Of a stretch of 64,000 bases of DNA, positions 42,964-53,417 are shown in pieces (positions within the stretch are counted from its first letter, which is position 1; each line of letters begins with the position of its first letter). Under the pieces are notes generated by a model. It saw only the letters and a list, made by a program, of their open reading frames with translations, was not told the DNA's origin and searched no databases. Location: contig CM029669.1 in assembly GCA_017311315.1 (NCBI GenBank), forward strand, positions 21,277,683-21,341,682. Direction: 5' to 3'. The DNA comes from Dendrocalamus latiflorus. Its lineage: Eukaryota; Streptophyta; Magnoliopsida; Poales; Poaceae. The position numbers were made by a program, and so were the translations under genes.

Positions 42964-45083
42964 GAGCCTGTTGGGACTGCTCTGCTCCAGTTTTTCCAGC
43001 TCTGCTCCACCAACTCCACCATGGAGCAGCTCCACTGTGGAGTTCCTGGAGCAGGTGGTCCTGTTTGACACGCAGCTAGCTCCAGCTCTAGGAATGTGAG
43101 GTTTCCCTGAGAAAGGTCCAATGTGCCCCTGAATGATGTTTGGTGTATGTTTTGATGTCTGCGGAGCATATGTAACTGAATTTTTTTGTTGCCAATTGAA
43201 ATATGATGTAAAATATTATAATCACAATTAATTTATTCGAGAAAACCAAAAAACAAATATTATAATAGCGGTTGTCAACTCATCACGGAATGCATCAAAA
43301 ACTCCATTCTCAAGTCAATACAAGCAATTTTACATACAACTCACTTTAACAAATAACAAACCTTGTAACAGAAAATAATTTATGCACATCACTGATACAT
43401 CCAGGCTATGACTTCAATTTTTCACAAGTTTTTTTATTTACACCAAGCACAAATAGCAGACAGGTTATGGTACTTTTGATCACCCACAATCTGATATAAA
43501 GAACAATGATGATACCGCTAGCAATGTATGGCTTGACCTCCTTTTCAGGCATCTGATCAAATAACCCCTGTGCCTCATCAAGCCTATCAACCTTCACCAA
43601 GCCACCTATAACTTTGTTAAATGCATTGGCATTGGGCCTCAGGCCAGCATCAAACATCTTATTGAAGTAATCAACAGCATCATCCACCCTACCCACCTCG
43701 AAGCAGGACTCAATGAGCAAGACATAAGTGTACTCATCAGGGTTAACACCAAGCTCGCCCATCTCCTTGTACAGTCCTTCTGCCTCCCCAACAAGCTTGT
43801 TCTTCCCCAGCCAGTCAATCAGACTATTATACGAGAGTGCATCCGGCGCACACCTCTTCTCACCCATTTTTCCAAATACCTCGATCGCATCCTGGAACTT
43901 TTCAGCACGGCAGTACGCATCCACCATCACATTAAAACTCCCCAGATTAACAGCAATCCTCCTGGGCGGGTCATGCTCCCTGCACATTCTATCGAACAGC
44001 TGGAGTGCGTCATCCAGCCTCCCGTTCCTCCCAAGCGCATCGAGCACCATGTTGTAACTCACCGCACCAAACCTCACCTTTGATCCCTCCCCAAGCACCT
44101 CTGCGTAGCAATCCATGGCCTCGTCGCAGTAGGCCTGGAGAAGGAGGTTGTGCGTGGCGACGGTGGGCGCGACGGAAGCCTGGGTGACGAAGCGGTGGAG
44201 CGAGAGGAGGTCGGCGTAGCGCGCCTGGCAGAGGAGCGCGGCGAGGACGGCGTTGCAGGTGAAGACGGTGGGGCGGCAGTTGGAGTAGATGGAGTGGCGG
44301 GTGAGGAGCGCGGCCTCGTCGAGGTCGTTCTCGCGGACGAGCGCGAGGATGCGGCGGTGGAGGTCGAGGCGCTTACCGGAGAGGACGGAGGCGGGCTCGG
44401 GGAGCTTGGGGGCGTTGGGGTTGGAGCTGGGGCGGGGCCCGCCAGGGACGCGCTGGGGTGTCGGGCCGCGGGAGTTGGGGGGCTCCACGCGGAGGCGGCG
44501 CTCGGCAGTGGCGTCCATGGGGGCCTGCGGGCGGTCAGTGGGGGTGGCGAGGCAGAGGAAGCGGATGGGGAGGCGAAGGGGAAAGGGGAGGAAGCGGGAG
44601 AGAAGGGGTTTGGAGAGCGCCATGGCGGCGACGGAGCACAACGGGCACGGGGAGCCGGGAGGATGGGGGCAGGGAGAGCTCTGGCTGCTGTGGGAGCGTG
44701 CAGGAGGAGGAGATCCTGGCGCGAAGGAGGAGGAGGGGGAGAGGTGCCTGGGGCTTGCGGTGGCGGCGGAAGAGGAGCGGCGCGGGTGGGTAGGGAGGAG
44801 AGGAGTCGCGCGGGTGGGTGTGGAGGAGAAGGAAAAGAAATCGAATCGATATGGAGGAGAGGAACTGTGTAATGGCAGTGGTGGGTAATTTTCCCCCAAC
44901 TTTATGAGGAGATACAAAACTTCAGTTCCTGAAGTACCTCTTGAGGAGCTCCAGAAAAAACGTGGAGTAGGCCTTCAACTCCACCTTTTTCTTGGAGCAG
45001 AGTTTTTGGGGTTGGACCCGTTTGGCTAGACAAGTTTGGAACAGAGTTGAAAAAGCTGGAGCGGAGCAGTCCCAAACAGGCCC
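42964..45083. mobile_element. PIF/Harbinger-like TIR element carrying a PPR gene copy
   Basis: 2,120 bp flanked by TAA (42,961-42,963 and 45,084-45,086). The left end 'gagcctgttgggactgctct' and the right end (reverse complement 'gggcctgtttgggactgctc') pair for about 45 bp and continue more loosely ('gctccagctttttcaactct'). 3-bp TAA duplication and GGGCCTGTT ends fit PIF/Harbinger. No transposase or Myb-like ORF is inside; nearly the whole interior is one PPR gene copy. It is thus a candidate gene-capturing element. Confidence 0.65.
43406..44623 (-). pseudogene. rearranged PPR gene (resembles At3g49240/EMB1796 type)
   Basis: 405 codons from the ATG at 44,623. The N-terminus (MALSKPLLSRFLPFPLRLPI) is Arg/Leu-rich and looks like an organelle-targeting peptide. 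About seven P-type pentatricopeptide repeats follow (about residues 120-350), for example NLGSFNVMVDAYCRAEKFQD and EYTYVLLIESCFEVGRVDDA. PPR proteins bind organellar RNA. The second repeat (VATHNLLLQAYCDEAMDCYA...) is only about 30 residues long, consistent with two repeats fused after an in-frame deletion. After KPYIAS the reading runs into unrelated hydrophobic sequence and stops, so the C-terminus is lost. The frame is otherwise open and a truncated protein is possible. The reading extends upstream to 44,917, but the 44,623 ATG gives the sensible start. Confidence 0.75.
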
Positions 45084-45086
45084 TAA

Positions 45087-46513
45087 ATTACTAATTCTAA
45101 CACACAATATATAGATTGCCTTTTTCTTCGCTTTCTTCAACAATGCCAAGCTCAAATTAGTCAAAGCCATTGCAATCTCTCAAAAGAAACTACCTCTTTA
45201 CCTAGCCACATGGGAAATAAGTCCTGCGCAATTTAAATCCGATCCATTGCACGGACCAGGCTCTTCTATTTTTAATAGATTCCTACCATGTAGTTCCTTG
45301 TGCCGAAAGTATAGACTTATTACTGCAGTCCTAAAATGAAGAAACGTGATAGTAGTGACAAATTGTTGAAAAATCACACACCATCTTGCGGTACATCAGA
45401 ATAGCTGCTAGCCTGCTACTGCAACTTGAGACTTGCATGATTCATGTGGCCCTGTTTTTTCAGCTTCTAAAAGCTGTTTTTCGGCTTTTCTACAGTAATT
45501 AGCTTTTAAACGGAATATTTTTTCAAGATAGAGTCTACTAGTTAATTATAGTACATACTTTACTGATTTCATTTATATCGGTAAAAACCGCACGTGAGTT
45601 TCTGTTACTCTATAATCTCTCGTACAAACAGCCCAAAAGTCACAAGGCGCAGCAAAAAACCACAAGCCACAGCCAAAAAGAACATGCCCGTAGTTTGTGA
45701 AACATATTTTTCTTGCCAATCTACATCTATAACAACAAGCATAAATATCTAAGCCTGTTTGTCAGACCATGTGGCTAGATCTAAGATATTTTAGTAATGA
45801 ATAATTAACAATTTAGATGATGAATAATTGACAACATTGGTTATGATATTACTTATGGTGTGTTGCGTGTGTGTGGATTGATATTGGTCAAGTTAGAGAG
45901 AACTTGTGTTGAGAAAACGTTCTTTGGTCTTTGCATATGCAGGTTGGGCGTGGAGACAGTAATAGTCGGTGACGAGGAAAATCGGGCTAGGAGGTGGAAA
46001 TCTGAGGTCCAGGCGGTCGAGGATGTCATGAGGTGGTCAAGCTCATGCTAGAGCACATGTAGATCAAAGGTGGATGATGCGTGGAGAAGATACAGGAGGT
46101 GCGGTCATGGAAGCTTCGACACGTGACGAGTTGAAAAATTAGAATTTTGAAAAAACCCGTATTAGTAAGGGTTTCGGGTCCCTTGAATAGTAGTGGGCTA
46201 AAAGCCTGGTTGAGATAAAAAGGTCTAGACCTAGTTGAACGAGTTGTATTAGGGTTTGAATTCGTTTGTAAGTCTACTTTGGACTTGTGGACATACAGGT
46301 CAGGCTATAAAAATTCTAGGGCCGGCGGCCAAGGGCTGTGCAGTTTTTGAGCAAAAAAAATCTAATTGAGTTTTTTTTACGCCGCCAGCCTTGGTCATCT
46401 TTTCGGTTCAGTTGGTCATGTCGCTGTCACACCTACACCGCTCAATAGCAATCTCCATGCGTCGCTAATGCTCAGTAGAGACCTTCTAGCACGTCGCCCG
46501 TTGCATGCATGTG
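45087..46513. other. intergenic, no gene recognised
   Basis: 45,448-45,689 has imperfect inverted ends ('ggccctgttttttcagct' and 'agccaaaaagaacatgcc') and may be a small MITE. 46,280-46,340 has a TATA-like 'ggctataaaaattc' in a context resembling a retrotransposon LTR. The 63-codon ORF at 45,860 has no recognisable domain. Confidence 0.4.
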
Positions 46514-46522
46514 CATTGCTCG

Positions 46523-46800
46523 CCGAATTTTTTTTCTATTTTAGCCCTTTTTTTGAAAAATATTCACATTTAGACCCCTCGTAGTTTTAATTCCGTTTTT
46601 GGACCCAGGGGGTCGGCGCCGTGACCCACGGCGCCGAGGTCGCAGGCCCGCACCAGCGTGGTGGCCTGCGTGGCGCCGACGTGGCAGGCACCTCGGCGCC
46701 GTGGGTCGTGGCGCCGACCTCGGAGCCGTGGGTCGTGGCGCCGAGCTCGGAGCCGTGGATCGTGGCGCCGAGCTGTGAAAATTCAGAAAAGCCGCCGTGA
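46523..46800. repeat. left TIR of the MULE with GGCGCC repeats
   Basis: The outer 90 bp are AT-rich ('ttttagcccttttt', 'cacatttagacccc'). The inner part is a tandem of about 27-bp units such as 'cggagccgtgggtcgtggcg', each with GGCGCC palindromes. The right arm mirrors it. Confidence 0.8.
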
Positions 46801-47488
46801 CCGGTGGCACTCCAGCTCGGCGCCTTCAAAATAATCCGTAGCTTTTGGAAACATTCAGATAATTGATGAACTGTGTGAAACACAATTTTTGTTTTCTGCT
46901 ACATTTTTTGATGATGTCGTGTTCAATCTGAAAATTTCGGGTGCTAGTATGGTAATAATGTTTGTAACTTTTTTCCTAAGCAGGGAACTCCGATGGTCAA
47001 ACACTAATTGTTAGAGAAGGGGATAGTGGTGTTGCTTATTCATGGAATTCAAAAGAGCTAAAATGGGGCAAGGTAAGAACCTATGTGCCTTAGACTTTTC
47101 CATTATAGTGCCCATAAGTAATTATGTTGCTACCTCAAATCACATGGTATAATCTGCGAAGTTGAGGATATAGTTTAATGTCTTGTTATTCTTTTGCAGA
47201 CATTTATGTGCTTGAAAATATGAATTTTCCATGTAATGATTTACAATTTTGAACTGAGTAGGTATGATTTCCCTGTTCTTTTCTATATGCAAACTAATCC
47301 ATTATGCAGACATTCTTTGGAGCAAGCATGGGTGGGCAACATTATGCACTCTATTAAATTGTAGTTTTGTGAAGCACCGATACGCAATACCGTCATACCG
47401 GTAGTCTCAAGTGCAGTCGATACAGCTAGGCAAACACAATATAGTGCATAATAATAGGATTACATAGACCGTAGATAGCGTGGGTCTA

Positions 47489-48120
47489 TTACATTTTGTC
47501 TACTGGGTGTAGCGTGGTTGTTTCCCCCTTTTTATTGGGCCCTGAGTATGGCTCCGCTGCATCATTCTTCCTGTCACTCTTGGTCTTGAGAGCTGCCTCA
47601 CGAGCTTGAAGCTCTTCCTCCTGGCGCTTGATGGTTGCTTCATGCAGACTTAACTGCTCCCACCTCCTTTGCAGCTCATCCTCCTTGCCCTTCAGACGGA
47701 TTTGGTCCACCCTCACGCGGCGCTCTTGCTCAAGCCGCATCTGTCGTTCCACCTCGCGAGCCTGAGTCATCTTGACAAAGTATTGTCCTTTGTTTTCCAC
47801 CTCCACTACCCGGTTATCTGGCAATGCCGGCGACACTCGATCCACCCATTCGATGAACGTGCAAGCCTATGTGTGGTGTGGTAGATGTCATGGATCAAGT
47901 TGAAAAACGATAACGAGAAACAAATGATTTAGTTGTCGTCGTTACCACAAAGTCGTCATCCAGGTCTGGACACTTGAAGAACCTATGGCCGTATTTGGCT
48001 CGTTGTACTCGATCCGTCCAGACTCCCAACATCGTCCTAAAGCCGCAATGGCACTTCGGGCGCTCATGCCACTCCGGCACTCCAAATGGGTCGGACCTCT
48101 AGGAAGACATTGTTGTGTAG
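47489..48120 (-). pseudogene. GRF zinc finger plus coiled-coil gene of the MULE
   Basis: Two exons on the minus strand. Exon 1 (47,946-48,120) starts ATG-TCT-TCC and then meets TAG at 48,109-48,111, after which the frame is open (DPFGVPEWHERPKCHCGFRT, then YGHRFFKCPD). This is a GRF-type zinc finger with CxCG and later C residues, a nucleic-acid-binding fold. The donor is 'gtaacg', the acceptor 'cacatag', the intron 79 bp. Exon 2 (47,489-47,866) continues ACTFIEWVDRVSPALPDNRV and then about 70 residues of charged coiled coil (QMRLEQERRVRVDQIRLKGK...). Such GRF-coiled-coil proteins are common in plant repeat elements. The early stop suggests inactivation, unless a downstream start is used. Confidence 0.65.
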
Positions 48121-48640
48121 TAGTATTGTGATGGCTTGAGGAGGAGATGTGGTATGGAAGACATAGGAGGCCTTTATGTAGGCAGGTTATCTGGTGCAGT
48201 GGGCATAGTCCATGGAGAGGAGGTCGTACGAATCTTTTCGCTTTTTCATGATTCCAGTTTAGCAATAAATGTTCCTATGTAGACTTTTCAGAGCCTGTAG
48301 TCTCGTAATAAATTCATAGTTCGTAGCCTTTTCAGTCGTTTGCAGGAAACAGCTCGTAGGCTTTTTCAGGATTCCAGTGTAGCAATAAATGTTCCTATGT
48401 AGGCTTTTCATAGCCTGTAGTCTCGTAATAAATTCATAGTTCATAGCCTTTGCAGTCGTTTGCAGGAAACATAAATTCATTGCAGGAATTATAGAACCAC
48501 AAAGTACAGACTACGGATTCGAACACAAATATCACATGAATATAACATATACACATATATACAACAAGTAGCTCATTACAAACACATTACAACATATATA
48601 CAACGACTTTTAAGCCCAACCACAAGCCTACACATAAGTA

Positions 48641-50057
48641 TCACTGCCTCCTAGCCTTACCCTTACCCTTACCAAGGGCGTCGGTGCCTGGAGTGTAACA
48701 GCTAGGCTCGCAGCGGCGTCTGCGTGGTAGAGGCTGTGTAGGCTGAGTCGAAGGAGCGTCTACGAGCTGAGACGGGCCTATCTCATCGTAAGTCTGCTGC
48801 TCCACCTCGTCCTTGTCGTCGTCCTCACCGCCCTAGGCCGGGAAAGTGTCGCTCCTCGTGGGGGACGAGCTCTGTCCCGTGTACGACCCTCCCTGCGTCG
48901 GGTCTGCAAGTCGTGTCAAAGGCACGTCTACGTCCCTCGCCGCGCCTGTGCTGCAACCACAATGACCAGCCGCACGACGTAGCCGACCTGCTAGCCTCTG
49001 TCATCCAACATTTTGTTAACCAACAAGATACGAAGATATTAGGTACTAATTTTGTGAGTGGATTTGTCGAAGCTTACCTCTAGGAAGCTACGCGTCCTGA
49101 CGCTGCCGACTGTCCTGGAGAAACGCTCTATGTCCTGTACGGACTGCTTCAGGGTGTTGCCCTGCAAACAAGCAAAAGAATGGATAATTTTCTATATGCA
49201 GTGGTATTTATGTCTATTGGAAAATAAGCAATGAGATTGAACATTACCACACGGTCCAGGACTGGTGCCATCTCCACCTGCGTCCCAAGTCGAGTAGACT
49301 GGTCGTAGGGCGTGTCTTCGTCGTCGGAGGACTCAATGTCGGCATAGTCATCTGCCGTCCATTGTCCCTTAAGCTTGGACCGCGTCGCATGGTGGTACCA
49401 AACTTGGTACCGCCGGAAGTGCTCGTTGATGTGCGGCTCGTCGTTGTCGTCCACGTGGTCCTGAAAGTGTCCCCACTCCTCAACATACACGTGGCTAGGA
49501 TGGTTACTGGGATGATTCTGGGTAAAAGGGATCTCCTGAGGGGCCGCCACGACATCATCAGTCCAACATTCAATTCGAACTGGTTGAGAAATCTGAACCT
49601 CATTCGGGGCAGATAGAGCATCGGGCACCTCAGGCACTTCTTCCACATCCACCGCAACGTCCGGTAACGGAGGGTCAAAGGGTGCCTGATCACCTAGTTC
49701 TGGTGAATAACCATGAGGGGTGGGATCAATGGACACCTTCCGTACAACAAGGTCCAAACATTGGAACTCATTCCTCATAACCAATTTGACATATTTGTCC
49801 CACTGATCCTCACAACCAATTAAGATCAACCGCCTTAAAATTGTGTCTTTCGAACCGAAGTGAAGTAACCCCTCAACTGTGATGCTTTCCTCGTTTGCAT
49901 GACAATGTAGCTCCTCCCAGGCCCTAGCAACCAACTCACTAAACGACGGCCGATCACTGAATATCAGAGGCACCCTTTGCATTTCAACAAATCGAACATT
50001 TCCATAATCATCACTTGTCACACTGCCTCCATGATATAGGGTGACTAGGTTGTCCAT
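48641..50057 (-). pseudogene. chimeric MULE gene: mudrA-type N-terminus spliced to plant-mobile-domain-like tail
   Basis: Three exons by splice signals. Exon 1 is 49,248-50,057, donor 'gtaatg'. Exon 2 is 49,078-49,161, acceptor 'ttgcag', donor 'gtaagc'. Exon 3 is 48,641-48,997, acceptor 'gacag'. Exon 1 (270 codons, MDNLVTLYHGGSVTSDDYGN) is the N-terminal region of MuDR-type transposases; an acidic stretch (DDYADIESSDDEDTPYDQST) follows. Exons 2-3 read GNTLKQSVQDIERFSRTVGS, then RLAGRLRRAAGHCGC, ending TPGTDALGKGKGKARRQ, which resembles the C-terminal tail of plant-mobile-domain (MAIN-like) proteins. All joints keep phase. Exon 3 has an in-frame TAG at 48,833-48,835. No DDE catalytic core is present. 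What a product would do is unknown; DNA or partner binding is a guess. Confidence 0.6.
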
Positions 50058-51029
50058 CTAGAACATACAGAGAATAACAAGGGAGAAGGAGAATTAGTAT
50101 ATGCACTTATGTTAATCCTAGATATTCATAATCACTACATGCTACCTAATGCTAGTGCCTTACATCTTACTAACCACCTAGTGCTATTTCCTAGTAGCAA
50201 GCAATGGCAAACTCAAGATTCTCAACTAGAGTGGAATCGCTCTTATTCTTAATTTGTTGAAATGAAAATGGTCTTTGTTGCGATACATTCAAGGTTTTTA
50301 TATTAAATTCTTAATCGCAGCTGATTTGTACTTATGCAAATTTGTTTCGAACATCTTATCACACATTGATTCTACAACATGTATAGCAATACATCCTGTG
50401 TGATTTATTTGCCAGTGAAACTAGTCGTATCCTTATCTTCCTTGCATAGTTAATCACACAGCTACATGATATGAACAAATCATAAAGCTCATCAAATCTT
50501 GTTGGCACATTAGAACCATGGAGTAAAGAATTGTTTGACTAAGCTCCTAAGCATAAATTTTCAGTTTGAAAAATTTCTTTGTAAATAGTGCGAAGGTGAA
50601 TTGTAATCATGTAACAAGAGAAAATATCCAATCGTGCACTTGTGACTCCCATATTTTGTTTAAGTGAATCAACAGCTACTCTATAGTTCATATCAATTAT
50701 CAAGTGTCACAAGCAGGAACATTTGTCAACATCCTTTACTCGCAACCTAATCTGCGTCCACCTAAGAACAAGTGTTCACAAAAGACGCAATACTTGATTG
50801 ATACTGCAACAAAATGAACTAAAGCAGCAGTCTATATGGAAGAAACCATCTCAGCGAAAGCGAACACATCTCAGATTGATAATAACAGCACGAGGAATCA
50901 ACGCAACGCACCGACTGAATGACTGGACAACCAAAGACGATCAGAAGATGATGTCGTCGTCCTTCTCGTCGCCGGCAACCAACAGGTTGGTCGCGGCCCC
51001 CACCGAGATGCCCCTCTTGAGTCCGCGAA

Positions 51030-51250
51030 CGAGGCCGAGGGCGGCGGATGAGGCGGAGGCGACGAGGCGGCGGTCGGCGGACGAGGCGGCAATTGCTACG
51101 AGGCGGCGGTCGGCGGACGAGGCGGAGGGCGGAGACGACGAGGCGGCGGACGAGGCGGAGGGCGGAGGCGACGAGGCGGCGGACGAGGCGGAGGGCGGAG
51201 GACGAGGCGGCGGACGATGCGTACGAGGCGGCGGTGGCGGAGGCTTCTGT
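51030..51250 (+). repeat. GAGGCG-rich minisatellite inside the MULE
   Basis: Units such as 'gaggcggcggacgaggcgga' recur with small variations, giving long spurious ORFs on both strands. The block lies between the right TIR and the first gene. The rest of 50,058-51,029 is AT-rich leader without a gene. Confidence 0.75.
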
Positions 51251-51344
51251 GGCTAGGGTTTGCGGGCGGACGAGCGCGTGAACCAGAAGCGCCAGCACCA
51301 GAGAGCTCGGACAGAGGGGAAAAAAGGCCGCGTGGGGCCCGCTG

Positions 51345-51635
51345 ACCAGACCTCGGCGCCAAGATCCACGGCTCCGAGCTCGGCGCCACGATCCACGGCT
51401 CTGAGCTCAGAGCCACGACCCACGGCGCCGAGGTGCCTGCCACGTCGGCGCCACGCAGGCCACCACGTTGGCGCGGGCCTGGCAACTCGGCGCCGTGGAC
51501 CACGGCGCCGAGATGTGTTACCTCGGCGCCGTGGGTCACGGCTCCGACCCCCTGGGTTGAAAAACGGAATTAAAACTACCAGGGGTCTAAATGTGAATAT
51601 TTTTCAAAAAAAGGGCTAAAATAGAAAAAATTCGG
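51345..51635. repeat. right TIR of the MULE
   Basis: Inverted counterpart of the left TIR, with the same 'ccacggcgccgaggtgcctg' blocks in a slightly different unit order. On the minus strand this is the 5' side and probably carries the promoter for the element's genes. Confidence 0.8.
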
Positions 51636-51899
51636 CATTTCTCGCGCGTGATCTTTGTCCAGCAGCTGCCTACGTGCCTGTGTCCTGTGTCAGCCTGCCA
51701 CGCATCGTGAATATTTCAGCTGTGTTTTTCAGCCATGACTTGATTGGTTTGACACAATAAAGAATGTGCATGCGGCTAGATGTGAGTAAGAAAAGGTGTT
51801 TGGTCTTTGTGATCTTTTCTTGTTCTGCTCGTGAATGCATGCAGTTGATTACGTGAGCTTTTGCCGAAATATATCAAGGAGGAGCTGCCCTCTGGAAAA

Positions 51900-53155
51900 A
51901 GCGACGTTTTCAATTTTTGGCTGCTATAGTGTTTTGCTACAGCAAGAACAGTAAATGCTACAGTGTTTTGCTACCGTGCGGAATAGTACCTGCTACAATA
52001 ACCGAGATTTTTTTGTCCATCTTTTGTGTTTGTTGTTTGTCCTAATCTGTTTTCCAGGTTGAACGATCAAAGACAGTAGATTTTGCAGAGAAAGTTCCAC
52101 TGTGCACTACGATCATTCACCCCCTCTGATTGCCATCGACGATCCTACAATTGGTATCAGAGCAAGGTTGCTATGGCGTTAGAGAGGTATGTGAATCGTC
52201 TCCCATGCTAGATGGTACTGATTTTGCTTTTTGGAAGTGTCGAATGCAAGCTTATATTGAGACTCAAGGTAGTGATGTTTGGAAAAAAAATTCTACACCA
52301 TATGGGGTTCCTGCTACTATTACTAATTTAAATAAAGCAGATGTTGATTTAAATGCTCAAACTCATAACTTGCTATTTCAAGGGATTTCTCGCAAAGAGT
52401 TTAATCTTGCCCATTTAGTATGGAAAACTTTTTGCGATTATCATGAAGCAACCACTAAAATTAAGAAAGTGCGTAAAAATATTTATCAAAAAGAATATTT
52501 TTATTTTGCTATGAAGTCTGGTGAATCCATTGATGATCTCTTTGCTCGTTTTGAGAAAATATTGAGTAATTTGCGTGGTGTTAATGTTATTCCTACTGAT
52601 GAAGATAATGCAACTAAAATTTTGAAATCTTTAGGTTCTGAGTGGTTGATAGTTGTTACAACTATTAATCAAACTATCGATCTAGATACTTTAAGTATGA
52701 ATGATCTTTATTCTAGATTGAAAACCTATGAGATGGAAGCTTTGCCATCTAAGATTGATAAATCTTCACCTTTAGCACTTGTGACTAACCCCGTGCAGGC
52801 TACTTCGTCGAGTGCTTCATCTTGTGTTTCTTTGTCTACTTTGTCTTATTTTTCAGAGGAACAATTCGAGCAGCTTCCAAAAGAGGACTTGGTGTTGATC
52901 TCCTCACAGGCATACAAGGCACTTGACAATGTGAGAATGAGAAAGCGAGGTGGTGTGTCAGGTCCGATCAGATGTTATGAGTGTGGCAAGCCAGGCCACA
53001 TTAAGATGAATTACCCAAGCTCAAGGGGAAGGTGATCAAGGAAGACAAGAATTATCGTCGTCAGCCATCCAAGAACAACAACACCCAGGATGGAAATTTT
53101 CGTCGCACGTTTTCAATTTTTGGCTACTATAGTGTTTTGCCACAGCGAGAACAGT
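51900..53155 (+). mobile_element. Sirevirus-like copia remnant: LTR end, primer site, gag
   Basis: An LTR end ('cattcaccccctctgattgc...gatcctaca', to 52,149) is followed by a perfect tRNA-Met primer site at 52,152-52,163 and a gag frame. Soon after gag, 53,104-53,155 repeats about 50 bp of 51,903-51,954 ('cgttttcaatttttggct'), apparently an internal piece of the 3' LTR. Everything from the late gag onward, including pol, is gone. The left LTR border could not be located. Confidence 0.65.
52173..53035 (+). pseudogene. copia gag, frameshifted
   Basis: The ATG at 52,173 (MALERYVNRLPC) stops after 12 codons; the rest is in another frame from about 52,200. The body matches copia Gag (MLDGTDFAFWKCRMQAYIET, KEYFYFAMKSGESIDDLFAR, MNDLYSRLKTYEME). 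The zinc knuckle reads CYECGKPGHIKMNYP, with Tyr in place of the last Cys. The frame ends at 53,035. Similar in layout to the N-terminal part of the complete Sirevirus Gag in this window, but diverged. Confidence 0.75.
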
Positions 53156-53417
53156 AACTTTTTGAGATTATGATATATTTATAGAACCCAATGAAATTAC
53201 AATATTACAAGAATACTTTTTGAGATAAATTTACATATATGATTTTCATGTATTCAATCTAAATATTTAAAAGATATTAATAATTAAAGTTTCAAAATTT
53301 GACTGCATGTATTTCAAGATGATATGTTTTGAACCGGAGTATGTATGTTCTTTTTCTATCCAGTACTACAGAACCATTATGTGTATTAAACAAATCGTGG
53401 CATCTGCTTCTTTTTAG

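Larger units (their letters stand above)
46523..51635 (-). mobile_element. Mutator-like element with two genes and long structured TIRs
   Basis: 5,113 bp. The ends start CCGAATTTTT and finish in the inverted copy, with flanks CATTGCTCG (46,514-46,522) and CATTTCTCG (51,636-51,644) matching at 8 of 9 positions. The TIRs are about 260-290 bp. Two minus-strand genes are inside: a three-exon gene (48,641-50,057) and a two-exon GRF/coiled-coil gene (47,489-48,120). The catalytic DDE transposase core and its zinc knuckle are absent. It is therefore a deletion or fusion derivative of an autonomous MULE. Confidence 0.8.

Noticed and set aside
44150..44872. 240-codon plus-strand ORF
   Set aside because: Antisense of the PPR gene's GC-rich 5' part; Gly/Glu-rich and without a domain.
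51036..51299. Arg-rich ORFs on both strands
   Set aside because: Products of the GAGGCG minisatellite.
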